From the NCBI GenBank assembly GCA_032191485.1, contig JAVDOI010000003.1:2169628-2233627 (forward strand): a DNA stretch of 64,000 bases, in the 5' to 3' direction. Of the stretch, positions 48,180 to 59,345 are shown one piece after another. Below the pieces are notes generated by a model that ran no database searches, was not told the origin of the DNA, and saw nothing but the letters and a program-made list of their open reading frames with translations. This DNA is from Leptoclinus maculatus (Eukaryota > Chordata > Actinopteri > Perciformes > Stichaeidae). How positions within the stretch are numbered: position 1 is the first letter of the stretch; each line of letters opens with the position of its first letter. The position numbers were made by a program, and so were the translations under genes.

Positions 48180-49073
48180 TGTTTTCAAAAAGATGAGAAT
48201 ATCTACATTGTCTGGGGAGAGGGTAGACCTTTCTGTGGTGACTGGGATGTTACTACTGGGCCTGTCTAGCTTCACTCTGACACTTCTGTCAGCACCTGCA
48301 CCAGGTGTGTGTCTGTGTGACTCTCACAGAGGGGGCGTGTCTACAGCACCTGTCTGTGTGACTCTCACAGAGGGGGCGTGTCTGCAGCACCTGTCTGTGT
48401 GACTCTCACAGAGGGGGCGTGTCTGCAGCACCTGTCTGTGTGACTCTCACAGAGGGGGCGTGTCTGCAGCACCTGTCTGTGTGACTCTCACAGAGGGGGC
48501 GTGTCTACAGCACCGGACTATGAATCTCCCACTCCGCCGTCATGAAGTGAGCGGTCACAGTCACGTAGCTCTCCGTTGCCCTGGAGGTCCATCCGTCTGG
48601 TCTGTGGTGATGGCAACAGAGGATGCCTTAGATAATTCGTCCACAATCTTGATCTTTTCCTTTTCATAGAGGAACGATCTTCATACTGAAGTGTGTGCGT
48701 GAGGGGATTTCATAGCGTGGCTCAAGCACTTTAACCAGATTTTGAAATCCTTTGTTTTCCACAACGGAGAATGGCCTCGTGTCTGCAGCAATAAAGACCC
48801 CAATATATGTTGTATTAGCTTTAGCCCGGTCTGATTCTGTCACAAACGGTTTCTTAAATGCCTCCTTCTTGTTGTTGTGCCTTGGCCCCGTCGCTGACAG
48901 ACTGGGGTGGTGGCGCTTCAAACTGTATTGCCGTTGTCGTATGTCTTTCTCTTTAAACAACGCCTAGATACCGTAACGGTTTTGTCCACCTCCCTCATCC
49001 CGTCATAAGTTACAGGGAAGACAAAATGCGACTTAAGTGACACCGCGGCTTCTCAAGTTCCTCCGCTCGCCAT
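48180..49073 (-). pseudogene. BED-finger hAT transposase pseudogene (ZBED-like)
   Basis: Read on the minus strand from an ATG at 49,073: an N-terminal BED zinc-finger region (DGMREVDKTVTV, then LKRHHPS after a frameshift near 48,940), then IGVFIAADTRPFSVVENKGF and VLEPRYEIPSR, the usual segment before the catalytic core. After a stop near 48,664 come DELSKASSVAITTD and, in another frame, VTAHFM, then a stretch ending QTRPLCESHT, where a 41-bp tandem repeat begins. Beyond the repeat only the extreme C terminus remains (TLSPDNVDILIFLK, 48,182-48,230). The catalytic core and most of the dimerisation region are deleted. Early stops and at least two frameshifts make it nonfunctional. Confidence 0.85.
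48306..48516. repeat. 41-bp minisatellite, about five units
   Basis: The 11-mer gactctcacag recurs at 48,319, 48,360, 48,401, 48,442 and 48,483, spacing exactly 41. Units are nearly identical, differing mainly at one 'ctacag/ctgcag' position. Each unit on the minus strand encodes VLQTRPLCESHTD, so the repeat grew from transposase coding DNA. Confidence 0.95.
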
Positions 49074-49250
49074 GACTTTCACCGTTAAATGCTTTTAACA
49101 CTACGTTCACGTGAACACATGCTTTATATCTGTTCACTGACACTTTGCATTGATATTCGGGGACTTGTTACTTGAAAAGGAACAGCAGCAGTAAAACTTT
49201 ATTACACACTATGATTAAACTGTAAAAAAAACAAAAACAATACTCTATAT

Positions 49251-49816
49251 CAGGGGTCTTCAACGTTTTTCAGGCCAAGGACCCCCAAACTGACAGAGAG
49301 ATGGAGCAGGGACCCCCGATTATATATATTGTATAAAATTGTGTTTTATATTAAAGTGGGCCTAGTGCCATGTATAAACATACCTCTGTATTGTGCATTC
49401 AATACTAAGCTATTCAAATAATACACAGGTTCATATGTTCATGTTTTTATTTTAAACATGAAGGTACAGTGAGTAGGGTGGCCGTGCCACTGCCATTTAG
49501 AAACATACCTTGTCAACTGATACCAATGCCAATATCAACATTGTCTGTTAATTGCATGATAATCATGCATTCAAGCTATTCAAATTGACGTTTTAATTTT
49601 AAACATAAATGTGGAAATAAAAATGAGTGATGGCCTATTAGTGCCACTGCCATGCATAAACATACCTGTTATCTTGCATACAATACTGAACTATTAAAAT
49701 AATGGACAGATTCATGTTTTGAAAAAAATAAAAAAAGTTTGTCTAATCATCCAAAAATTTCGCGGGCCCCCTGCAGTACCTCCGAGGGGTCGCGGACCCC
49801 CTGTTGAAGACCTCTG
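49251..49816. mobile_element. Nested nonautonomous hAT transposon (566 bp)
   Basis: The left end 'caggggtcttcaacg' and the right end (inverse 'cagaggtcttcaaca') match at 13 of 15 bases. Flanking 8-mers are ctctatat (49,243-49,250) and ctctatac (49,817-49,824), seven of eight identical. Subterminal 'aaggacccccaaac' on the left is mirrored by 'gggtcgcggaccccctg' on the right. No transposase is present. Internally, the words 'gtgccatgtataaacatacc', 'cactgccatttagaaacata' and 'actgccatgcataaacatac' repeat at intervals of about 135-165 bp. Confidence 0.88.
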
Positions 49817-49894
49817 CTCTATACTACTCTAGTAGTACTCTATACTAACCATGAGGTGTGATCCGATCACGGTATTGGTAGCTGCGTGTTGTCA

Positions 49895-50090
49895 AATTGG
49901 TGAATATGTGTTCTTAATTTGCTTGTGTTTTGATGTCAATTGCATGTGTTTTCTTAATTTGCATGTGAGTTGAGCTCTCAGGGCCACCGTATTACCTGTG
50001 ACATTTGGTTCAGGTTTAAGGGGCAAACTGTGGAAACACACATTGACGGAAAACTGTCGGCGACACACACGCCAAACCAAACCATCACAT
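49895..50090 (+). repeat. Repeat-like segment with 'cttaatttgc' reiterations
   Basis: 'gtgttcttaatttgcttgtg' and 'gtgttttcttaatttgcatg' are close tandem copies, then 'ctcagggccaccgta', a phrase I associate with a teleost repeat. Confidence 0.4.
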
Positions 50091-51180
50091 GTAAGACAAG
50101 CGTTAGTTAAATACTACATCCTTTATAACTGGTAGGTCAACTTAACTTAGAGAAAAAACTAGCATTATCCTAACAGAAAAGTTTTACTGCGTGGTAACGT
50201 TAACTAACTTTAGCTAACTTACTTTTGAGAAAAACGGTAACAAGAACTTTGTAAATCAGTTAACAGCTAGTTCAGTATCGAAAAGATTTGGTCTTCGCCT
50301 ATCTTTTTTTTTTTACACTTATGTTACATTGCTGCATTGCTTGGGCTGAAATCACTATAAACATTGTGATTTAGTGGGTCTTCGTGCTTTAAGCTAGTTT
50401 TGGCTTTAAGGTCCACGTTAGTTTTCTTACTGAGACAACTGAACATTACAATAAGGAGAAGCAAGATAACGTTAGTTGACATACACCTGGCACAATACAA
50501 ATTGTCTTCAAAAAGGTATTCATAATTGGCCAAAAAATGGGCCTCTCTCAATGCGGACATTTGGCTCGGCAAAGCAGTAAAAGTAAGAGCACAGGTGTAC
50601 GTTTCACTGAGCCAACAGGCACAAAGCAGAGCCATGGCACTTGCACACATAAATGGAACGCGGCTATTCATGTTATCAGTTACACCGCTGTGAGAGAAGG
50701 TTGTATCGTTGTAGAATTATGAAAAAAAAGAAGCTTGTATTCTTATAACTTACAGACCAAATATTAGTCTTAAGAAAATTATATCAGCGAAAGATGAACA
50801 CTAGCACAACCTTTGTTTGTAAAAGAAACCCCAAAAACTTTTGTATTAAAAAAAACCTGCAATTAAAAACTGGTAGAAGAACTGCATTTGTTACTCTACA
50901 TGTGAATTTAACAGGTGTAATAGCTCTTAAATGAGTTAAATCTGGTTCAAAACACATGTATTTAAATGAATAAGAGCAAATACATCCGGACAGAAAAGAA
51001 TAGAGTTCTCTGCAGCCATTTTAACCACAGACTGGTTCCCATTGTAATCATTTCTCAGCGGAGGGAACCCTTCACATCCAGTCAACACGGTTCTGCTGTG
51101 TCAGTGAGAGAGACCTCTGGTTCTATGCTGATACCAGAGTGAGCATCATAATACAATAACTGCTTAAACATTGATTTCCG
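50091..51180. other. Unassigned sequence
   Basis: A 115-codon minus frame (50,324-50,671) has a hydrophobic stretch but no recognisable family and no supporting context. I treat it as chance. Confidence 0.4.
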
Positions 51181-51840
51181 GCTAGTATTCCTAATGTGTG
51201 ATTCCTCAAATTACCGGCGTTTTCCTTATTCCGGCACATTTCTCCCCTTTTGTTTATTTGTTTAAGGGTGTGGGATAAATTAATGGTGCTTGATTGGCAT
51301 TAACATAGCCAAATAAGAATTTGAAATTGCTAATATTAAACGCCCCGAAGGCATCTGTGTCCCAACCCACCAGAGTACTTATCATGCCTTCCTCAACTGC
51401 CTGGCAGCATTGTTGGAGAGAGCGGCAGGGCTTGTTGGTTCTGTAAAATACCGCTGTATGGCATTTGATTTGTTTACTGTTCTAAGGAGGATCAAAACAA
51501 TGTGCCTCGTATACATGTATATCGGATTGGAAGAGCAGAGCATAGGCCCATATCTTTGAATCTTATTCTGAATATTTATGTGTGTATGAGAATTTATTTG
51601 AATATGTTATTGCTTGCCGCTTTCAGATGAGCATATGAGAAGTCCCCTCTATAGGGTGGCTGCTGCCTTCTTCAGCCGAGTCTCCCCCCCCGCTGGTGGA
51701 AAATGAATGAATTAGCACCTCTTGTCCGGTAAGAAATGCACCTAATTTATAATCTAATTATGATGATGTCTCAGGGATGAGATTAGCATTCTGTGTGTTT
51801 GCATATCTGGGTAAATATGGAAATCATCACGTTGTTATTG
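51181..51840. promoter_or_regulatory. Candidate conserved noncoding block
   Basis: Unique sequence with 'gggataaattaatggtgctt', 'aatgaatgaattagcacctc', 'tttataatctaattatgatg' and 'tgtgtttgcatatctgg'. Multiple homeodomain and POU-like words occur in 650 bp. It is the strongest enhancer-like texture in the window. Confidence 0.4.
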
Positions 51841-52045
51841 CCATTCTCATTCACACAAGAGTGCGCACGAATGTCACCCTCTTTATGGTTCGAACATGAT
51901 GATATTGTAAATACTGTCTCCTGTTTGGGAGCGGTGCATCACCAGTGCTCATCACTGAACACATGGCTGAAACTAGCCTGTTTCAATACTCATTCATCTT
52001 CTGCACTCTTAATTCTGGTGCTCAGCCAGCCCCGAAGCCTGGAAT

Positions 52046-52072
52046 GGGGGGGGGGGGGGGGGGGGGGGGGGG
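52046..52072 (+). repeat. G27 homopolymer
   Basis: An uninterrupted run of 27 G, able to form G-quadruplex or triplex structures. Confidence 0.95.
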
Positions 52073-52188
52073 ACAAGTGTTAATTAAAAGCAAGCCAGCG
52101 ATCAGCCAGAGACTTCCTTTAAGTTTGCATCCTGCATCTCTCTCAGCTCTCTGAATGATCCCGGGCCAAATAATCGGGGGCTCATTTT

Positions 52189-52220
52189 CAAATTTGTGCC
52201 TTTTTAAAGGCACAAATTTG
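52189..52220. repeat. Perfect 15-bp hairpin
   Basis: caaatttgtgccttt (52,189-52,203) and its exact inverse (52,206-52,220) are separated by two bases. Confidence 0.9.
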
Positions 52221-52433
52221 TGTCTCTGCCATTTGAAATGAATTCACTGCACATGTTCCACATGGCTCACTATCATCCACATCCCTCCTCCATTCTCCCT
52301 CTCTTTCCCTTCTCTTCCCTCCCTCCATCTCTACCCGGGGCCCGTGGGAAGAACTGACTCTGGGAGCAGACAGTCTGCAGCCCTGAATAAATGTATAAGA
52401 GGGAGAAGGGGAAGGGAGGGCACATCAGCAGGC

Positions 52434-52453
52434 AGAGAGAGAGAGAGAGAGCA

Positions 52454-52485
<32 letters not shown>
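52434..52485 (+). repeat. (GA)n microsatellite
   Basis: Two GA runs interrupted by 'gcaagg', within a purine-rich region that extends to about 52,600. Confidence 0.9.
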
Positions 52486-52487
<2 letters not shown>

Positions 52488-52749
52488 TATTGAGTGTTGG
52501 AGGAGGACATACATGCACAGTGTACAGAGAGCGAGAGATACACAGATAGAGGGAGAAAGAAACACACAGAGAGGGAGACAGAGAGAGAGGGAACCAGTTC
52601 AGATTATAGGGCTAAGAAAGGAGTGAGAGCATTTTAGCTTCCTTCAACCGTCTCTCCCTCGCCTCCCAGCACAAACACATGCTCATACACACTCCCACCC
52701 TCTCTCCCTGACTCTCACACACACACTTGCACGCAAACACACGCACCCA

Positions 52750-52758
52750 TACAGGACA

Positions 52759-52790
<32 letters not shown>
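52750..52790 (+). repeat. (CA)n microsatellite
   Basis: CA run with one 'tac' interruption. Confidence 0.9.
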
Positions 52791-52791
<1 letters not shown>

Positions 52792-52856
52792 TTGCTTTAG
52801 GGTATACCAGTCGGCTTTGGCAGTCCTCTCCTTTGTTGTTTTTGCTTTTGGTTAGT

Positions 52857-52966
52857 CTCAGCGGCGGCGCGGCGTGTGCCTGTATCACCGGGGTGGGTGC
52901 GTGTGTGTATATGTGTGTGCAGAGTCTGCGAGGCGGCGTGTGAAGGATGCCACTAGCAGTACTCAG
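52857..52966 (+). other. Candidate first or second exon with ATG
   Basis: 'tgcttttggttag' at 52,844-52,856 resembles a splice acceptor, and 'actcag|gtaagt' at 52,961-52,972 is a near-perfect donor with the GT at 52,967. The interval is CpG-rich ('gcggcggcgcggcg'). An ATG at 52,947 with A at -3 opens MPLAVL before the donor, leaving a phase-2 junction. The next exon was not found. It could be the 5' end of a large gene running rightward, or a chance match. Confidence 0.35.
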
Positions 52967-52972
52967 GTAAGT

Positions 52973-53249
52973 CAGTTCCTTCCCTCTATCCCTTTCTTCC
53001 TTCCTCTCTCTGCCTCTCTTTTTCTCTTTCTCTGTGCATTTCTTTCTTTCCGTTCCTCCTCTCTGATCTGCACTCTCTCCATCTCGCCAGGGATGCTCGC
53101 CTCCCTCCACATACCGTGCACACCCGCTATGCACTCTCTCTATTTCTCTATCGCTCTCTCTCTGCCTCAGTGTCTTTCTCGGTCTGCGTTACAACGTCTC
53201 CTCCCGACTGTGCTCTCGCCATCCCTGCTTCCCTCGCCTGTTTCCTCCG

Positions 53250-53280
<31 letters not shown>

Positions 53281-53460
53281 CTGCTCGCTCTCTCTCTCCA
53301 GGCTGCGCCTCATTGGTGTGTCCTGATTCCCGTTTTCCATTAGGCTCCAGGCCCATTGGTTGCCTGCCTTCCAACCATTATCTCTACTCCTCCACCCCTC
53401 TGTCATCCTTTCTCCCTATCGCTCTCCCTCCTTCCCTCATTCCCAGTCATCTCTCAAGTC
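52973..53460. repeat. Polypyrimidine tract
   Basis: CT-rich DNA including a (TC)12 run near 53,250-53,275. Serine/leucine frames here are compositional. Confidence 0.75.
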
Positions 53461-55107
53461 GTAAAAATGATTTGCATGCAGGAGGAGAGCAGAAGTTTGC
53501 AGTGAGCACACTAAGTGAATTGGGAGAGAGTAAGGGAGAGAAGTAAAGGAAAGACTGAAAAAGGAGAGGAAGCGCATTCTGGAGAGCGGGAGGAAAAGTT
53601 TAAAGAGAAGACTGCAGTTGGTAGGTAACTTGTACTTGTTTAGGGCATCGTATGCCTTTGCTTTGATGCCTTGATTAAAGATATAAGGTACATCTACAAT
53701 CTTGCAATGAAAATATTTGAGTGGAGTGACAAAATATTTCTAATCTGAAGTAGATCAACAAATTGTGATTGTTAATTGCTCACAGTTTGTTTCTGTAGTG
53801 TTTAGTCATGTGATGTGGTGTCACTGGTGCAGTGTCTTAAGTGAGAAAAAGTACCAGCGGGCTGAGGGGATTCGGCCAGTTTATTGTCCCAGTCGAGTTG
53901 CTCTGGGATGTCTAATAATATGTTTGTGTCACATTTCTTTTAGCTCTCTAGATTGCTACTGGAAATGAATAATGTCTTTCCTCTTGAATGCAGTTTGATT
54001 TCACAAAGAAGCATGTCGAGGTAGCGGTCGCATGTGAGCACCATTTAAAAGTTTGCACTATAAGTTGTGTGCTCCTGCTGTAGATAATGCTGCACCGCAA
54101 ACTTCAGCAGTGTTGGGGAAGAGGATAGTCTTCTGAAGGCAGTTGTCATCAATATATATTTGTTTAGCCGTTCATTTTAGGCAGTATATTGTTATTATTA
54201 TTATGATCAAATTATGATTTGATTTGGTTGTTCTTTGCTAGAATCAGTCTCTCATGTAGTGCGATGTGTTGTGTGTGTTGTTAGTCTGAGGTCTAGGGGG
54301 TGGCGAGGACACCGCATCCAGGCAACAATTAGAAGTAGAGGAGATGGAGACAGAGAAGAGAAACTCAGGGAGGGAAAGAGAGAATGTAAAGTTGGAAGAG
54401 AGCTTGAGTTCCCAACTTCCAATACAGTAAACTCTCTGGTGTAGTTGCATGCATATAAACAATCACACACAGACACACACACTAGTCCCTCTGTTCTATA
54501 TTTCATCTCACACATTTCTGATTTGCGTGTAAGAAAAAGGCAATGCAGATGTTGTTGTGTGTGCCTGCCAGTGCTCCCGTGGGTGGCATATACTGTACAT
54601 ACACAGCACAAAGCAGATGCGCTGCAACGTGTTTCCTCCCGTCAAGACAAACAACGCTCTGACTCAAAGTGATCTACTTGTGTCTGCTCTCCGTTGCCCA
54701 AAGTGTGTCAAAAATGAATGTTTCTCATGTCAACAAATGATGGAGACAATGTTTGCTGACATCTGGGGATAGTGTGAGGGATTGTAACAGCGCGTTCCCG
54801 ATACCAAGAAGATTTTTCTTTTACGACAATAAATCAACCTACAGGATGCAGGCATGGTGAAAGATCTCAGGGTTCGTCTTGTAAAACCGTTATAGTCAAT
54901 GTTTGTAAAACAGTTTGTGTCAAGCGGTAATCATTTTGAAGCTCTTGTATTTAGTATCGTGTCCTTCAGCGCCCTGTATGTGTCAGTTTCTGTCACTTTG
55001 TTTAGGCCACTTGGCACGAGGTGAAGTTATGCTCTTTGGGAGGTTCCTATCGCTGGAAGAGGAAGGAAACATCTTGCTTGTTAGGGGAGACTCGTGTTGG
55101 TGTGTGC

Positions 55108-55110
<3 letters not shown>
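53461..55110. other. Unassigned sequence
   Basis: 53,480-53,620 is purine-rich and ends 'gcagttggtaggtaac', a weak donor-like junction. Nothing further is recognised. Confidence 0.4.
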
Positions 55111-55169
<59 letters not shown>

Positions 55170-55177
55170 CGTGCGTG
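55111..55177 (+). repeat. (GT)n microsatellite ending in GTGC units
   Basis: A run of about 27 GT followed by gcgtgcgtgcgtg. Confidence 0.95.
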
Positions 55178-55302
55178 TGTGCCACCATGGTGCCTGATGT
55201 GCTTTGCTGAGCGAGCCGAGGACAGGGAGACAGCTGAATGTGATTAAATTATAGAGGGAAAGCACGCTACCCGGGTCTCGCTGCGACCAACATTACGGGA
55301 AC

Positions 55303-55320
55303 CCCCCCCCCCCCCCCCCC
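55303..55320 (+). repeat. C18 homopolymer
   Basis: An uninterrupted C run leading into CT-rich DNA. Confidence 0.9.
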
Positions 55321-55636
55321 TCCTTCTCATCTTTTCTCTCTGTCTCTCTGTTCTCTCTCTGGTGTGAAAGTAAAAGAAGCCAGCCCCTCATAATCACAAC
55401 AGTCTGGTCAGAGATGGAGGGGCGAGGACATTGGGTGTTGATGGCATTGCTGAATATGGACTGTAAGGTCATTAGAAATGTACTGTACCTGTAATGTGTG
55501 CTGTGCTCTTCTGTGAGTCTTTGTTGTTATATATTTTAAATATTTATTGTGTCTAAATGCAGTATTTTAATATGACAAAAAATCTGCTGAATTTTCAAAA
55601 ACCTGTGTGGCTGCAGACTGAGCCTAATACATGGAC

Positions 55637-55654
55637 GGGGGGGGGGGGGGGGGG
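55637..55654 (+). repeat. G18 homopolymer
   Basis: An uninterrupted G run, 316 bp from a C18 run. Confidence 0.9.
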
Positions 55655-57412
55655 TCTTTACTCCAGCCTTGCGTGGGAGATACTGTACGTCCCTTATTCC
55701 TCAGCAGCCTAATGAATGAGCCGCAGAAAGCCTCCTGGGGATCCCCTGCATGCAATCGGCAGGGGTGGGTTGGGGGGGCCAGCCATGCGCTAATATTAGC
55801 CTTCATATTGAGTGGCTGGATCACACATTCAAACTCTGTGCTTAGCATGTCTGAGCCATACACTGCCACAGCATGACTCTGCATTCACGCTAGACTGTGT
55901 GCTCCACTGCAGCGGTCACTTAGAAAATACTCATAATATGTTCAAAACCTTATTTAGATACAATAAAATAAATATATATGAACATTCATTTGAAGTGAAA
56001 CCAGGTCCAGTATACGATGTTACGTTATTTTAGCGTTTACATAAAAACAATACGCAGAATTAGTTTGTGGGGGGGAAGTCAGTGAGGGATCACATCCTTG
56101 CCGTAGCAAACAAACTCTATCCGTCGCTTTTTTTTTTTTTTTCATGAATGGGGGAGAGAATCTGGAGAGAACAATGTGAACCTCATTTGCCTTCTATGCG
56201 AAGCTGGCATGTGAAAAAGAAGCGTCTGCTGACCTTCATGTGTATCAGGAGAAACGCATCTCAATCTATTTGAGAAAATAAGAAATGGATATATCATATA
56301 ACGTAACATTACTAATACAAAAACAATGTGTTGTAAATTGTATTTCACCAACTGACTAGTGGTCCTTGAATTGCATCCCTGTATACATCCAGAACATGTG
56401 GTTGGCCTCTCAAAATAACAGCGTCTGCTGCACTGGGTGCAGCTCCCAGTAGATGGTGCTTCCTCCACCTCCACACCAGGAGCGTATCTCCCCAACACAG
56501 TGCCGATCACCCTCTCTCCCTGCGGTGAAGGCTAACACAGGCTTTACAGGCCGGCCCTCTAACATAACCTGCCCTTGACGTCAGACTGTGGCGCACCTAC
56601 AGAAGTGCTGGCCCGCAGTATATTTGCCCACGCCATGGAGGCTGTCTGCTCCCTCTCCTTATGATAAATCATAGCATGAAAAAAAAACAATCGATTTAGG
56701 CAGGTTGTTTTAAACCAGAGATGTACATTTTTCCTTTTCTAACTTGTACGAAGGCCAGATGGATCAGCCTGTGGTTGCGTCGTGAACGTGTTTTCGTATG
56801 AAGATACCACAGGGAATCAATGTGTCCCTCCAATCAGCCTCCGTGACGTGGTCAGGCGAGGGCGGAGAGGGGATTGATCTATTTGAGCAGACACAACGTC
56901 AATACTGACGTCTACTCAGTGTAAGATGTAGCTGCTCTCGTGTCCTTCACACATGCATCCCTGCTACGCTTGCTGCTACAGGCTATTCATTATGGCACAT
57001 ACATCACTCACACCAACATTCTAGTCACTGGGAAACTTAACTTTTTGCCGTCTCACATTTTGGAACAACTGTATTTAATGACTAAAATGTCTGTCTTGAC
57101 GGGGACCAGGTGAAACAAGACAAAATACAGCTGCAAACATCCCTACTACTTCAGAACCTGGGGGACGGGGTTAAGATGTAGTTTAAGGACATGCCAGTTT
57201 CAATCTCATATGTAGAAAGATGTGCTTGTATAATTACTTACATAATTGGTAGCTGTCATGTCACCACTGAATTTTTTACTCCGGCAAAAGCAGTAATATT
57301 GCATGTGACAGGTGACCACCCAGACCTGGTTGTTCATCCCTCTTGTTAGATAGGCGCATAGAGACAATCTCAGTGTGGGTATCCCTCCAGAGATAGCGCG
57401 GGTGCCCCCCCA

Positions 57413-57413
<1 letters not shown>
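55655..57413. other. Unique-looking noncoding sequence
   Basis: No repeats recognised over most of 1.7 kb apart from a T16 run near 56,128. Blocks at 55,690-55,820 and 56,560-56,700 ('ccttatgataaatcatagca') look constrained. No gene is seen. Confidence 0.35.

Positions 57414-57442
<29 letters not shown>
57414..57442 (+). repeat. (CA)n microsatellite
   Basis: A perfect run of about 14 units. Confidence 0.9.
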
Positions 57443-57446
<4 letters not shown>

Positions 57447-57690
57447 CCGTGCCTTTCCTCTGGGAAAACATGATCTATCTCCTGGCGGGCAGGCCAATTA
57501 AAAACCAATCAGCCTGCTCGGAGCGCGCTGGTAATGGGAAAGCCACGGCAATGGAGGAAGTGTGGGCTGATTAATGGACATTTTCACCTTGTGGCATAAC
57601 AGCCTCCCACAGGCATCCATCACCCCGGGGGACAGCGCTCACCTACACCTCGGGCCCCACACCTATCCAGCACTGTCAGACATATTGTAA
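57443..57690. promoter_or_regulatory. Candidate conserved noncoding block
   Basis: 'ggccaattaaaaaccaatca', 'gggctgattaatggacattt' and 'tgtggcataacagcctccc' lie in unique sequence. CCAAT and ATTAAT words suggest an enhancer. Not tested. Confidence 0.3.
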
Positions 57691-59165
57691 AAGTTGCAAA
57701 TGTCCGAACATATGATGATGAGCACAAAGTAGCTGTATATTAGCCTGTCTGACCTGGAGGCCACTGGGATCATTTGTTTTAAGAAATGTGGTGTGCACTG
57801 CATCTTTTCATGGTTAGACATTAGAGGCCATTTCAGATAGAGGATGTGCTGGTCAACTACTCTGGAAATACTCTTTGAATGCTCCTAATAGTATTCATAA
57901 CCTTGGAGTTGGTGTTTGCAGCCTATTCATTTGTTTTGTCAGGGTGTGGACACATTTCTTTTAACCAGTAAGGTCGAGACTCACTAAGGAGGAGTGGAAA
58001 AAAGAGTGTGTCTGTGTCTTTCCCTCAGGTGCCATTGTGAGGCAGCGAGCATTCAAAAGAAAAGTATTAAACGGTGCGAGCGAGGTTCGTTCCATTTCAG
58101 GAGCTGCCGTGACCTACTTCACACAGCCAGGCAGCTAGCTGTAAATAAGGATTTTCATAACCTGGTTTGGCCTTTTTCCCATTAGAGGCACAACTGTGCC
58201 TTGAAGAATGTTACGAAGAGCACAGGAGCAGCTGTTTGGAGCGCTGCTACCATATGATCAAAGTACTGACCTTCAGGCTGCTTGTGTTGTTGTCAGGCGA
58301 TCACAATTAGTTTTAGTGCTACATTTAGTATGAACTGAAGGCTGTGCATGCAGACCGTGACAGGAAGGGAAGGTCCACAAGCAGGGAATTCAGTCTCTTG
58401 TGCCCCCTGCGAAAGCTTTTGTTTTCTATAGCCACCCTTCATACACACACCATCAGAGAGGAAGACATTTCTCACTTCATCATTACAGCTAGTTTAGTAA
58501 GCTAAACCTCACATCCATCAAGCTGGAGCTGAAAGTTGACATGAAGTGCACAACCCTTGGATGATTGCCTGATGTATTACTGTGTGTGTATGAGGTATCA
58601 TTAGGTTTCTAAAACATGGAAATCATACATATGGACTCATAATTCAGAAATATATTTTGTCTGTCACACTTTGATTTAGATGTGACTTTGACATGCCTCA
58701 TAAATAATAAGCGTTCTTTGTTTTACCCGTGCTACTGTAAAAAGAAATTCACTTATTGTAAAGTCAAATTCATTTTCAAGTTCCGCCCGCTCATTTTGCA
58801 TCAACTTTTTTGAATTGAATCAACTGTAACACTCACACCTGTTGACATTTTCTCCCTCTAAACAATGAATCAGATGAATCAGACAACAGAATGTTTCAAT
58901 CCCAACAACACCCGCCTCCTCAGTGATGGCGCTATCGCTGTAGCGTCACGACAGAAAGTCAACAAAGTCCCCACATACATTGGGTCAAAGAGACAACGAG
59001 TTTGTCTCGAATGCAAATCTTCCCATCGTTGTTTCAGAGGACTCCAGCATATCAAAGTATACAGGAATGTAGGAGATCAGATATCAAGAGAGGAAAGAAC
59101 AGAAAAAAGAGGAGGCCTGCTAGGCCAGTCAAGGGGAAAGTGGTGTGATATTGGAAAATGATTAC
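57691..59165. other. Unassigned sequence
   Basis: The 98-codon + frame at 58,865-59,161 has no motif and no splice context. Confidence 0.4.
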
Positions 59166-59345
59166 CAAACACGCATCCATTATTCAACAGGGCAATCAGG
59201 GAGGGCACAATCTCCTTATTTATGCTAGCTCTGTAAATCAGATTTGTCGGTTTTGATCACTCTAAAATCTCCCAGTCGCACGCCGGCAATATTGGGGGAA
59301 TATTACACTGTCTAATGGGTAATTGATGACGGCATGTGACACCGG
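59166..59345. promoter_or_regulatory. Candidate conserved noncoding block
   Basis: 'taatgggtaattgatgacgg', 'cgccggcaatattggggg' and 'ttgatcactctaaaatctcc' in non-repetitive DNA. Texture only. Confidence 0.25.

Larger units (their letters stand above)
47705..49880 (-). mobile_element. Decayed hAT element with internal deletion and nested insertion
   Basis: Subterminal inverted words mark the limits: cggatcacaaacctcacgg at about 47,714 and, inverted, the 'aaccatgaggtgtgatccg' at 49,848-49,866. Between them lie, on the minus strand, a transposase pseudogene (48,180-49,073), a minisatellite within it, and a younger hAT insertion (49,251-49,816). Excluding that insertion the element is about 1.6 kb, shorter than an autonomous hAT. 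The exact termini and the target duplication were not resolved. Confidence 0.65.

Noticed and set aside
50324..50671. A 115-codon minus frame with a hydrophobic stretch
   Set aside because: No signal peptide context, promoter or family likeness; length is within chance for this size of window.
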